Assembly (NCBI RefSeq): GCF_016858305.2
Contig: NZ_CP074436.1
Location: 3,740,001 to 3,804,000, forward strand
DNA: 64,000 nt
Origin: Polaribacter sp. Q13
GTDB taxonomy: Bacteria > Bacteroidota > Bacteroidia > Flavobacteriales > Flavobacteriaceae
Reading direction: 5' to 3'
Shown here: in pieces, positions 24,467 to 32,732 of the stretch
Layout of the letters: the number at the start of each line of letters is the position of its first letter
How positions within the stretch are numbered: the first letter of the stretch is position 1
Program-made: the position numbers and the translations under genes
The notes under the pieces: model-generated
Databases searched by the model: none
Told to the model about the DNA's origin: nothing
Seen by the model: only the letters and a program-made list of their open reading frames with translations

Positions 24467-26836
24467 ATGTTTAAAAATATATTGAGTATCTGGCTATCTT
24501 TTAGCCTGTGCTCTATTGCGTTTGCGCAAGATTCTTATCAAATAAAAGGATCTGTGTTAAATTCCAAGACTTTACAACCTATAGAAGGTGCTAATATTAT
24601 TGGCGAAAATCTATTTTCAATTTCATCAGAAACAGGTGAGTTCAGCATCAATAATGTAGACCAAGGAACGTATACTTTTAAAATATCTCATGTTGGTTTT
24701 GATGCCGAAACTGTCACGGTACAAGTTAAATCTGCGAAAATTTCAATTCCTGTTTATTTAAAAGAATCTTCTACACTGCTAGAAGAAATTAAAGTGTTGG
24801 GCAAGTCTAAAGGAAGAAAAAATAAAGAAATTTCGTTTGTTTCTCAGACGGTTTCTAAAGAGTTTCTCAATAATAATAGAGAAAATAGTTTGATGCAGAC
24901 TTTGAGTAAAATACCTGGAGTTAGCACTATTAATATTGGCTCCGGACAATCGAAACCCGTTATTAGAGGTTTAGGATTTAACAGAGTTGCTGTAGTGCAA
25001 AACGGCATAAAGCACGAAGCGCAACAATGGGGAAACGATCATGGTTTAGAAATTGATCAGCAAGGAATAGAAAATATACAAATTATAAAAGGTCCGGCCT
25101 CGTTGTTGTATGGTTCTGATGCAATTGCAGGTGTTGTAGATATTCAACCCAATAAAATTCCGTTAGAAAATACTTTTAAAGGGGAAGTCAATATTTTAGG
25201 AGAAACCAATAATGATTTAGTAGGAATTTCTACGGGAGTTGAATCTAGAAAAGAGCATTGGTTTTATCGCGCACGATTAACCTATAGAGATTATGGAGAT
25301 TACAAAGTGCCTACGGATAAAATTAATTATGAAAATTACATTTTTGATTTACATGACAATAATTTAAGAAACACTGCTGGTAACGAGGCAAATGCAAGTG
25401 TAAGTGTTGGTTTTATTGATGATAAAATTACATCGGAAACTGTATTTAGTAATGTAAATGCAAAAAACGGATTTTTTGCAAATGCGCATGGTTTAGAAGT
25501 AAGAACTTCTAGTATTGATTATGATGCTTCTAGTAGAGATATCGATTTACCTTTTCATAAAGTAAATCACTTTAAAATTACCAATAATACGACTTTAAAG
25601 AAAGATAATTCTACGTTGCATTTCGATTTTGGTTATCAAAATAATCATAGAGAAGAACATTCAGAACCTGTTCCGCATGGTTATATGCCAAAACCGTCGG
25701 ATACAAAAGAACGTGTATTTCATAAAAACACTTACTCATTTAATGTAAGAGATGTATTTAAACCTAACAATCAACACAATATGGTTGTTGGATTAAATAT
25801 GGAATATCAAGATAATAATATTGATGGTTGGGGATTTTTAATTCCAGAATACAATCGTTTTACAGCGGGTGTATTTGGATACGATCAATTTGAAATTAAT
25901 AATAATTTACACGTTTTAGCAGGTGTGCGTTATGATTACGGATTGTTAGATACCAAAACGTATAAAGATTGGTTTCCATCAACCGTCAAAAATAACGATG
26001 GATCTACATCTTCTGTTTTTTTACAAAGGGCGAAAGATAAAGTGTTGAATTTTGGAAATTTAAGCGCTTCTTTGGGTTTGAGTTATATCAACAATAACAC
26101 AACGTATAAAGTAAATGTAGGTAGAAGTTTTAGAATGCCTTTGGCAAATGAGTTGGCTTCTGATGGAGTGAACTATCACATGTATCGTTATGAAAGAGGA
26201 AACTTAGATTTAGACCCAGAAATATCATATCAATTAGATTTGGATATAGATCATACTACAAAATGGTTTAGTGTAGGTGTGAGTCCGTTTGTAAACTTTT
26301 TTGACAATTATATTTATTTAAATCCGACTTCTAATTATTACGAAACCTTACAAATTTATGAATACACCCAAGCCAAGGTTTTTAGAATAGGAGGAGAGTT
26401 TAGAGCAAATGCCACCCTTAATAAAAACTTGCAAGTAGATGCTTCTGTAGAGTATGTGTATTCTAGACAAACAAGCGGACCAAAAGAAGGATTTACTTTG
26501 CCTTTTTCACCGCCATTATCGGGGTTATTATCTGCCAATTATCAATTTAAAGAACTGTTATTTTTTAAAAAGCCGCAATTAGTGGCAGATTATAGAATAA
26601 CTGCATCTCAAGAAGAAATTGTTCCTCCGGAAGAAAAAACGGCAGGTTATCAAGTCTTAAATATGTCTTTTTCATCAGAAATAAATGTGTTTAAAAAGGA
26701 GACTCCCATAGAAATGCGTGTAAAACTGAATAACGTATTTAATACCAAATATTACAATCACACCAGTTTTTACCGATTGATAGATGTGCCAGAAGCTGGT
26801 AGGAATCTATCGTTATCCCTAACCATACCTTTTTAA
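24467..26836 (+). CDS. TonB-dependent receptor, ZnuD-like (probable zinc importer)
   Basis: This 789-residue outer-membrane receptor has a signal peptide (1-20, ending IAFAQ), a carboxypeptidase-regulatory-like domain (24-100) and a plug (about 125-235). The plug contains KPVIRGLGFNRVAVVQNGIK and QWGNDHGLEIDQQGIENI, a wording typical of ZnuD-type receptors. A surface loop near 392-405 is rich in His and acidic residues (NNHREEHSEPVPH). The barrel ends LSLTIPF. Placement beside a Zur-like regulator, MerC, DUF4625 and COG0523 genes supports zinc import. No STN domain is present, so it is not a sigma transducer. Confidence 0.85.
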   Translation: MFKNILSIWLSFSLCSIAFAQDSYQIKGSVLNSKTLQPIEGANIIGENLFSISSETGEFSINNVDQGTYTFKISHVGFDAETVTVQVKSAKISIPVYLKESSTLLEEIKVLGKSKGRKNKEISFVSQTVSKEFLNNNRENSLMQTLSKIPGVSTINIGSGQSKPVIRGLGFNRVAVVQNGIKHEAQQWGNDHGLEIDQQGIENIQIIKGPASLLYGSDAIAGVVDIQPNKIPLENTFKGEVNILGETNNDLVGISTGVESRKEHWFYRARLTYRDYGDYKVPTDKINYENYIFDLHDNNLRNTAGNEANASVSVGFIDDKITSETVFSNVNAKNGFFANAHGLEVRTSSIDYDASSRDIDLPFHKVNHFKITNNTTLKKDNSTLHFDFGYQNNHREEHSEPVPHGYMPKPSDTKERVFHKNTYSFNVRDVFKPNNQHNMVVGLNMEYQDNNIDGWGFLIPEYNRFTAGVFGYDQFEINNNLHVLAGVRYDYGLLDTKTYKDWFPSTVKNNDGSTSSVFLQRAKDKVLNFGNLSASLGLSYINNNTTYKVNVGRSFRMPLANELASDGVNYHMYRYERGNLDLDPEISYQLDLDIDHTTKWFSVGVSPFVNFFDNYIYLNPTSNYYETLQIYEYTQAKVFRIGGEFRANATLNKNLQVDASVEYVYSRQTSGPKEGFTLPFSPPLSGLLSANYQFKELLFFKKPQLVADYRITASQEEIVPPEEKTAGYQVLNMSFSSEINVFKKETPIEMRVKLNNVFNTKYYNHTSFYRLIDVPEAGRNLSLSLTIPF

Positions 26837-26949
26837 AATTTATCGAAAAATCATTAATCAATTATCGGTTATCAATTAACAATGTTCAATAAATAATAAT
26901 CAATTAAAATTAATCAATAATCAATAATCAACAAGTAAAATTAAAACAA
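26837..26949 (+). repeat. Short AATCAAT-type repeats in the receptor-DUF4625 spacer
   Basis: The spacer holds several imperfect copies of ATCAATTA/AATCAATAATC in tandem, including AATCAATAATCAATAATCAA. It is low-complexity DNA without a hairpin terminator, so the DUF4625 genes are probably read through from the receptor. Confidence 0.55.
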
Positions 26950-27735
26950 ATGAAAACAAACAGTATGAAATCAAATTTAAAATTTTTAGCAATTATTGCT
27001 TTTGTCGGAATTACTTTACAATCATGTAGTAGTGATGAAAACCTCGAATTAAATGCCCCAATTATTTCAAATTTTGAGTACGGAAAAGGTAGTGATCATA
27101 CCACAGATCAAGTAGCTTACAAAGGATCAGACATTCATTTAGAAGGCGAAATTAACGCAGAAGCCATTGTAAGCAGTATTACGCTTTCTATTCACGCGCA
27201 CGATTTAACTCCTGGAGACGGAGAAGTAGCGTGGGGTTTTGAACAAGTATTTACTGATGCTAAATATTTAGCAATCAATCCTACTTTTCATGAGCATATA
27301 GATGTTCCTGCTAATGCGCCGGCAGGAGAATATCATGTAGAGCTTACAGTTACTGATGAACAAGGAAACAGCACAGAAGTAGAAGGACATATTCAAATTT
27401 TAGATGTTATTACTTTAAGTGAAATTTCTATTGATACTACTGTCGCCAGAGGCGATGATTTTCATGCAGAATTTAAGATTGATGCTGTAAATGGTATTCA
27501 TAGTATTTCTGTGGATGCTCAAGCACACGGACTAACTGTTGGGGCTGGAGAGGTAGAATGGGATTTTGAACAAGAATTTTTAGGGAAATACCATGAGCAA
27601 ACTTCTATTGAATTTCATGAGCATATAGATGTTCCTGCAACTGCTCCTGTTGGCGAGTATCATATCATTTTTACAGTAAAAGATGAAGATGGAAATACCA
27701 AAGAGTATGAAACTCATATAGATATTACTGCTTAA
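26950..27735 (+). CDS. DUF4625 lipoprotein with two His-rich repeats
   Basis: This 261-residue lipoprotein (lipobox LQSC, Cys about 26) has two tandem DUF4625 beta-sandwich units, about 37-145 and 147-260. The repeats share the pattern LxxxAHxLTxGxGEVxWxFEQ, later FHEHIDVPAxAPxGEYH. Each unit carries six or more histidines at matching places (HAHDLTPG, FHEHIDVP, GEYH; then AQAHGLTVG, EFHEHIDVP, GEYH), a strong sign of metal binding. It is likely to face the periplasm or surface and to pass zinc to the ZnuD-like receptor. ATG 26965 is an alternative start. The family has no proven function. Confidence 0.8.
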   Translation: MKTNSMKSNLKFLAIIAFVGITLQSCSSDENLELNAPIISNFEYGKGSDHTTDQVAYKGSDIHLEGEINAEAIVSSITLSIHAHDLTPGDGEVAWGFEQVFTDAKYLAINPTFHEHIDVPANAPAGEYHVELTVTDEQGNSTEVEGHIQILDVITLSEISIDTTVARGDDFHAEFKIDAVNGIHSISVDAQAHGLTVGAGEVEWDFEQEFLGKYHEQTSIEFHEHIDVPATAPVGEYHIIFTVKDEDGNTKEYETHIDITA

Positions 27736-27791
27736 TTAAATAAAAATTTACCGCATAGTATTTATACTGTACGGTTTTAAATCGAATTACC

Positions 27792-28271
27792 ATGAAATTT
27801 AGATTAAAACATTTTTATATTTTATCATTTATAATACTAATTTCTTCTTGTTCTAGTGATAATAGTATTGATAAAGATGAAGAAAAACCAACCATAAGCA
27901 TTAATTATAACGAAGGATTTCCGCAAGGTTGTGCCGTATTAAAAAGAGGAGAAACCTATAGTTTTAGAGCTAAAGTTACAGATAATAAGGCATTGGCTGC
28001 TTATAGCATCGATATTCACCATAATTTTGACCATCATACACATGATGACCAAGTAGCTGAATGTAATTTAGAAGATATAAAACAAGCTATAAATCCATTC
28101 ATATTTATAGAAAACTATTCTATAGACGAAGAGGTAACTAGTTATGAAATTAATATTGCTATTACAATTCCAAATGATATAGATACTGGAGATTATCATT
28201 GTGCATATTCTGTAACGGATAAAACTGGTTGGCAGTCTAGAACTTCTGTAGATATAAAGATTGAGGAATAG
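27792..28271 (+). CDS. Second DUF4625 lipoprotein, single unit
   Basis: This 159-residue lipoprotein (lipobox ISSC, Cys about 19) has one DUF4625 unit. A compact His cluster (IDIHHNFDHHTHDDQ, about 76-90) stands where the preceding gene has its HAHDLTPG element, and GDYHCAYSV sits near the end. The changes are consistent with a different metal-site geometry. It starts 56 bp after the first DUF4625 gene in the same direction and shares the context of the zinc island. The function is inferred from ligands and neighbours only. Confidence 0.75.
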   Translation: MKFRLKHFYILSFIILISSCSSDNSIDKDEEKPTISINYNEGFPQGCAVLKRGETYSFRAKVTDNKALAAYSIDIHHNFDHHTHDDQVAECNLEDIKQAINPFIFIENYSIDEEVTSYEINIAITIPNDIDTGDYHCAYSVTDKTGWQSRTSVDIKIEE

Positions 28272-28316
28272 TGTTGGAACTTAGATAAACGTAAGGATAT
28301 AAAATTATTATTAAAT

Positions 28317-28727
28317 ATGACATTTACAAATCAAAAAGCAGATCATATAGGTGCTATAGCTAGTTCACTTTGTTTGATTCATTGTGTTGCAACACCTTTT
28401 ATATTTATTGCACAAAGTAGTGTTCTTGCTTGTTGTAGCACAACAACTGCACCTAGTTGGTGGAAATTTATAGACTATTTTTTCTTAGTCATTTCATTTT
28501 TAGCTATTTATCGTTCCACAGAAACCACCGCAAATAATTGGATGAAACCTTCTTTGTGGTTTAGTTGGTTGCTGCTTTTTGTAGTGATTATTAATGAAAA
28601 AATAGCATTGCTTTCTATACCAGAAAGCGCAATTTATATACCGGCAATTGCCCTGATTATTTTACATACATATAATAGAAAATATTGCCAATGTAAAACC
28701 GATAAATGTTGTAGTCATGAAAAATAA
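28317..28727 (+). CDS. Second MerC domain-containing membrane protein
   Basis: This 136-residue protein has four predicted helices with the MerC motif C19-x2-H22-C23 (LCLIHCVATP), at the same residue numbers as the first MerC of the island. It differs in having a Cys pair in the loop (LACCSTTT) and a cytosolic-type tail with many ligands (KYCQCKTDKCCSHEK). Its end overlaps the folE start by 11 bp, so the two are translationally coupled. A metal-transfer role at the inner membrane is inferred. Confidence 0.8.
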   Translation: MTFTNQKADHIGAIASSLCLIHCVATPFIFIAQSSVLACCSTTTAPSWWKFIDYFFLVISFLAIYRSTETTANNWMKPSLWFSWLLLFVVIINEKIALLSIPESAIYIPAIALIILHTYNRKYCQCKTDKCCSHEK

Positions 28728-29382
28728 AAAACAAATAGAAATCGTAGGAGATAATCATTTTTCAACGAGTATAAAAACGCCTTTACGTGCAGATGCTTTT
28801 GATAAAAGTGACGATGAGAAAATAGAAAACATTCAGTATCATTTTAAAAAGATCATGGAAGAAATGGGGTTAGATTTAACTGATGATAGTTTGTCTGGCA
28901 CTCCGTATCGCGTTGCAAAAATGTATGTAAAGGAGTTGTTTTATGGATTAAACCCTATAAATAAACCTAGGTTATCCACTTTTGAAAACAAATATGGGTA
29001 TAAAAAAATGCTGGTAGAACAAAATATTACCATAGATTCTGCTTGCGAACATCACTTTTTGCCAATAATAGGGTATGCAAATGTGGCGTATATTCCTAAA
29101 GACAAAGTAATAGGTTTGTCTAAAATAAATCGATTGGTAGATTATTATGCCCGTCGTCCGCAAGTGCAAGAAAGGCTTGTGCTTCAAATTTTAAACGACT
29201 TACAAACTATTTTAGAAACCAAAGATGTAATTGTTTCTGTTACTGCAAAGCACCTTTGCGTTTCTTCTAGAGGGATTAAAGATCAAAGTAGTTTTACAAC
29301 CACTTTAGAGTATGGAGGTTGTTTTGAAGAAGCTGAAACTCGTAATGAATTCTTAAAGATCATCGCTCAAGAGAAAATATAA
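28717..29382 (+). CDS. folE: GTP cyclohydrolase I (type IA)
   Basis: This 221-residue enzyme converts GTP to dihydroneopterin triphosphate, the first step of folate/pterin synthesis. The fold is typical: LSGTPYRVAKMYVKELFYGL (60-79), the zinc ligands C110 and H113 (DSACEHHFLP) and C181 (AKHLCVSSRG), and the ARRPQVQERL dimer motif. All zinc ligands are kept, so it is not the metal-flexible type IB. Extra folE copies are known in Zur regulons next to COG0523 genes. Whether another folE exists in this genome cannot be seen from the window. Confidence 0.92.
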   Translation: MKNKKQIEIVGDNHFSTSIKTPLRADAFDKSDDEKIENIQYHFKKIMEEMGLDLTDDSLSGTPYRVAKMYVKELFYGLNPINKPRLSTFENKYGYKKMLVEQNITIDSACEHHFLPIIGYANVAYIPKDKVIGLSKINRLVDYYARRPQVQERLVLQILNDLQTILETKDVIVSVTAKHLCVSSRGIKDQSSFTTTLEYGGCFEEAETRNEFLKIIAQEKI

Positions 29383-29481
29383 TTTAGGGCATTTTTCGAA
29401 TGAATGTTGTAAGGTTTTATTGATAAAATGAATACATTAAATCTACTAAAAGCATAAATTAGCACAAGCATTTTTTACAAT

Positions 29482-30387
29482 ATGGAAGCAATTATTACCA
29501 TTGTCGGTTTTTTAGGATCAGGGAAAACTACCTTGTTAAATTATTTAATAGATCGTTTTACAGAAAAAAAATGGAATCCTTTTGTCATTTTAAATGATTA
29601 TGAAAATGCCAATATGGATGTGCAGCAGTTTCTAGAAAAAGTAGATAACAAATATCTAAAAGCGCTTACCGGAAGTTGTATCTGTTGCAGTGGTATACAT
29701 GAACTTAGAAATTATGTAAACGGAATTCCTGTTAGAAAAAACGGAATTACCTTAATTGAAGCCAACGGAACATCAGATGCTTGTTCGCTTATGGAGTTTT
29801 TAGGAGTAGGTGTAAATGATCGATTTTTACCACCGATACAAATCTCTGTGGTAGATGTACAAAATTGGCAAAAACGAGGAGAACATAATGAATTAGAAGC
29901 GAATCAAATACAAGTTTCCTCTTTAATTGTGCTGACTCATCTTAATGGAGCTTCAGAAAATAGAACAGCATTGGTGGTTAAAGATTTAAAAAAGCACAAC
30001 CCTTTTGCTAAAATCATTACCATGGATGCGCTAGACGTTGAGTTGTTACCCATTCTTTTACCTTCTAAAAATGTGGTCGATAAATTAGCGCATCAAAAAG
30101 CACATTGGTCTTCCTGTTCTATAGATTTACCTGTTTTACCATCTAAAGATTGTATAGATTTTATTTGTAAACAATTACCTAAAAGTATACTTAGGGTTAA
30201 AGGTTGTGTGCAAATAGCTAAAGAAGCAAATTATACTTATTTTGAAAGAACTCCAGACGGAAAAGTATTTGTAAGACCTTTTAAAGGCGTACCAATTACA
30301 GGAACTAAATTACTAACTATTGGTGCTGGTAGTGAACCCGCTGTTTTAGAAAAAGTGATTGCATACAGCCTTAAAGCTCATAATTAA
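29482..30387 (+). CDS. COG0523 (CobW/P47K family) GTPase, divergent
   Basis: This 301-residue protein is a member of the metallochaperone GTPase family. The P-loop is GFLGSGKTT (9-17) and the metal-binding CxCC motif is C66-I-C68-C69 in TGSCICCSG. The Walker B/switch region reads LIEANGTSDA instead of the usual ETSG form, and the NKxD base-recognition motif is replaced by THLN (IVLTHLNGAS), which is unusual. A short CobW C-terminal domain follows. In zinc islands these proteins are thought to deliver zinc to target enzymes; the gene just upstream, folE, is an obvious candidate client. Confidence 0.82.
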   Translation: MEAIITIVGFLGSGKTTLLNYLIDRFTEKKWNPFVILNDYENANMDVQQFLEKVDNKYLKALTGSCICCSGIHELRNYVNGIPVRKNGITLIEANGTSDACSLMEFLGVGVNDRFLPPIQISVVDVQNWQKRGEHNELEANQIQVSSLIVLTHLNGASENRTALVVKDLKKHNPFAKIITMDALDVELLPILLPSKNVVDKLAHQKAHWSSCSIDLPVLPSKDCIDFICKQLPKSILRVKGCVQIAKEANYTYFERTPDGKVFVRPFKGVPITGTKLLTIGAGSEPAVLEKVIAYSLKAHN

Positions 30388-30432
30388 TTACGATAATTTA
30401 GATAAATAACCCATTCAAAATATAAAATAATA

Positions 30433-30525
30433 ATGATAAAAGGAATAAAAAAATTACCAGTAACTGTTTTAAGTGGATTTTTAGGAGCTGGTAAAACTAC
30501 ATTGTTAAATCATTGTGGTGTTTAA
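30433..30525 (+). pseudogene. Truncated COG0523 GTPase gene
   Basis: A 30-residue frame begins with [19 protein letters not shown], a perfect COG0523 N-terminus, reaches LLNH and then ends abruptly with CGV and a stop. The rest of the gene, about 350 codons, is absent; the next feature is the terminator and 3' end of a tRNA-Arg gene. It looks like the surviving 5' end of a second, full-length COG0523 gene after a deletion or rearrangement. Confidence 0.75.
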
Positions 30526-30558
30526 ATTCTTGTTTTGTAGGCAAATAGTATGCAAATG

Positions 30559-30600
30559 AAAAAACCAGTAATTTCCAAATCGTTGGAAAGTACTGGTTTT
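30559..30600 (-). terminator. Terminator of tRNA-Arg
   Basis: On the minus strand AAAACCAGTACTTTCC pairs with GGAAATTACTGGTTTT with a short loop and ends in a T run, just after the tRNA 3' end. Confidence 0.8.
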
Positions 30601-30602
30601 AT

Positions 30603-30679
30603 TGGTGACCATGGCTGGATTCAAACCAGCAACCTCTTGAGCCGTAATCAAGTGCGCTATTCAGTTGCGCCACATGGCC
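30603..30679 (-). tRNA. tRNA-Arg (anticodon ACG)
   Basis: The reverse complement folds as a cloverleaf: acceptor GGCCATG / CATGGTC (one G-U), D stem GCGC/GCGC, anticodon stem CTTGA/TCAAG with loop TTACGGC, and T stem GCTGG/CCAGC. The anticodon ACG reads CGU-type Arg codons. CCA is encoded. It borders the truncated COG0523 gene. Confidence 0.93.
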
Positions 30680-30737
30680 GTTAAGCGGGTGCAAATATAG
30701 TGTGCTTTTTTGAATACGGAAAGATAATTGTTGTTTT

Positions 30738-30968
30738 TTATGAATTTATTTTCATTTTATAAGCATCTATAATTGGTTGGGCCTTTTCTAGATCTGTTTT
30801 TAAGACAAATAATTCAACAGAATTTGTGGGAACACCAAAACCAGCTAATCTTCCAGATTCTACTCGATCGGATGTTCTAGATTTAATATCTGCATTAATT
30901 AATAAGGTATGCAATCTGTGTACTATGATAGAATTATCTGTAAATACTTTGGTATAATCTTCAGACAT
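30738..30968 (-). CDS. DUF2007 domain-containing small protein
   Basis: This 76-residue protein matches DUF2007 (putative signal-transducing protein): VFTDNSIIVHRLHTLLINADI near the start, the variable middle with GFGVPTNSVELFVLKTDLEKAQPII, and no membrane segment. The fold is ferredoxin-like and resembles PII-type proteins. The biological role is unknown. It sits beside tRNA-Arg and 11 bp downstream of another short gene. Confidence 0.8.
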   Translation of the reverse strand: MSEDYTKVFTDNSIIVHRLHTLLINADIKSRTSDRVESGRLAGFGVPTNSVELFVLKTDLEKAQPIIDAYKMKINS

Positions 30969-30979
30969 AATATTGTTTT

Positions 30980-31132
30980 TTAGGTTAATGAATTTTTAGT
31001 TGTAAAAGCTCTCCATCCAATAATAGCTAGTTGAATTTTAGATGCTTTAGAGATATCCAATCCTTTTTTAGTAAAGGAAGGTAAGATCAATTTATTAATC
31101 TTTGCAAGTATTTTAAAAACTTGTTTTTTCAT
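30980..31132 (-). CDS. Conserved 50-aa flavobacterial protein (often misnamed SsrA-binding protein)
   Basis: The frame starting at ATG 31132 gives a Lys-rich 50-residue protein: KILAKINKLILPSFTKKGLD then KASKIQLAIIGWRAF. I recall very similar short proteins in flavobacteria labelled SsrA-binding protein, but the sequence lacks the SmpB fold and is far too short. A longer frame starting further upstream exists, but the conserved MKKQVFKILAK start supports the shorter form. The function is unknown. Confidence 0.65.
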   Translation of the reverse strand: MKKQVFKILAKINKLILPSFTKKGLDISKASKIQLAIIGWRAFTTKNSLT

Positions 31133-31649
31133 TGGTCGTAAATTAGCTATCAAATTTACTAAAATAAACAACTCAATGTTTAAAGATTGAGTTGTTTAAA
31201 GGTAAGTTACTTTTTTTTCTCTGCATATATAGTTTTGTTATTTTTTTGTTATAATAAAAGTTGAAATATAATATCACAGAGCGTTGTTATACATTTAATT
31301 AAAATTAGAATCATAATAGTTTGGGTTTTAAAAGTTACTAATTTGTGTCAATTTCGAAATTGTTTTATCAATATATAATGTTTGCAGCCTCGTTACCAAA
31401 TAGAGTAGTAGTTATTAATTAAATTGATTTGTTATTAGTAATCATTTAATGTAAATTAGTTTTAATATGTAACCATATTTGCTTTAATCATATTTGTAAT
31501 TGTAAGTTGTAAGGTTGTTTTAGGTAATTAAGTGTTAGGTTGTAAAGGCGTGTTTATTTGAATTTTTAAAACGTAAAGGAAAGTGCCTTTTAAAAATTTA
31601 GAAATTTTGGCTTTTCATTTTTTATTTTCTTCTAAGAGTGATAAAAATG
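31133..31649. other. About 500 bp without a supported gene
   Basis: The stretch is AT-rich with scattered homopolymers. An overlapping frame at 31583-31843 runs into the antiporter gene in another frame and is rejected. No tRNA, hairpin terminator or repeat was found. Confidence 0.5.
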
Positions 31650-31657
31650 TATCTTCG
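31650..31657 (+). promoter_or_regulatory. Probable -7 element of the antiporter gene
   Basis: TATCTTCG is close to TAnnTTTG and lies 16 bp before the ATG at 31674. Confidence 0.4.
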
Positions 31658-31673
31658 CTAAAAATTATAATTC

Positions 31674-32606
31674 ATGAATTTTTTATTAATAATTGGAGGT
31701 TTGGTATTGTTGATTTTGGGAGGGCATTGGTTGTTAAAATCTGCTGTTGCTTTATCTTTAAAATTAGATATTCCAAAAATAGTTATTGGTATGACAGTGG
31801 TTTCCTTTGCTACTTCTGCACCAGAACTAATTGTAAGTATTAATGCTGCTTTAAGTGGTTCTTCAGATTTAGCTTTGGGTAATGTTATTGGTTCCAATAT
31901 TGCTAATTTAGGTTTGGTTTTAGGAATTACCTTGTTATTAGGAACCATGGAAGTGCAAAAGAGTTTTTATAAAACAGATTGGCCTGTTATGATGATTGCA
32001 TCGCTTCTTTTGTATTTTTTCTTAAGTGGTGATCATGTAATTACTCGAAATGAAGGAATTATTTTGTTTTCATTTTTAATTATCTTTTTAGTATACCTTT
32101 TACGTTTTCAAAAAACAGCCGTAATAGATGAATTACCAGAAGATGATGAACCTTTGCCTTTGTATAAGATAGTTTTGTTTTTAGTTATAGGAGGTATAGG
32201 GCTTTGGGGTGGATCTGAATTATTAATAAAAGGAGCTACTTCTCTCGCTTTAGAGTTTGGTGTAAGTGAACGTGTAATAGGTGTTACGGTAGTTTCTATA
32301 GGAACAAGTGTACCTGAGCTAGCGGCGTCTATTATAGCTGTTTTAAAGAAAGAAAAAGCAATTTCTTTAGGAAACCTTATTGGATCTAATGTGTTTAATA
32401 TTTTAGCTGTTTTAGGAATTACTTCTATAATTACTCCTGTTGCAGTAAAAGACCAAGGATTGCTAACCAGTGATATTTTTTGGATGTTAGGAATCTCTTT
32501 TATTGTGCTTCCTTTGGTTTTTATACCAAAAGGATATCGTTTAAATTGGAAAGATGGTATTCTTTTATTAGCAGCTTATTTGGCTTTTATTTATCATACT
32601 ATTTAA
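31674..32606 (+). CDS. Calcium/sodium antiporter (YrbG-like, CaCA family)
   Basis: This 310-residue integral membrane protein has ten predicted helices in two homologous halves. Each half carries a CaCA alpha repeat: SFATSAPELIVSINAALSG...GNVIGSNIAN (about 43-77) and SIGTSVPELAASIIAVLK...GNLIGSNVFN (about 208-242). The acidic Glu and Asn/Ser residues of the ion sites are intact. It exchanges Ca2+ for Na+ or H+ across the inner membrane. It is a single gene closed by a terminator. Confidence 0.93.
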   Translation: MNFLLIIGGLVLLILGGHWLLKSAVALSLKLDIPKIVIGMTVVSFATSAPELIVSINAALSGSSDLALGNVIGSNIANLGLVLGITLLLGTMEVQKSFYKTDWPVMMIASLLLYFFLSGDHVITRNEGIILFSFLIIFLVYLLRFQKTAVIDELPEDDEPLPLYKIVLFLVIGGIGLWGGSELLIKGATSLALEFGVSERVIGVTVVSIGTSVPELAASIIAVLKKEKAISLGNLIGSNVFNILAVLGITSIITPVAVKDQGLLTSDIFWMLGISFIVLPLVFIPKGYRLNWKDGILLLAAYLAFIYHTI

Positions 32607-32615
32607 GCGAAATAG

Positions 32616-32642
32616 AACCGACTCTTTAAAGAGCCGATTTTT
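32616..32642 (+). terminator. Imperfect terminator of the antiporter gene
   Basis: AACCGACTCTTT pairs with AAAGAGCCGATTTTT with two mismatches, then short T and A runs. Confidence 0.6.
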
Positions 32643-32732
32643 AAAAAAAAAGAAAAATAAAAAAATATTTTTTTTATGTAGATAAGTTAAATCAAATGAA
32701 TTTAATCAATCATTTTGTAGAATACTGTCTTA

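Noticed and set aside
31583..31843. 86-codon frame overlapping the antiporter start
   Set aside because: It is an out-of-frame shadow of the antiporter gene with no recognisable features.
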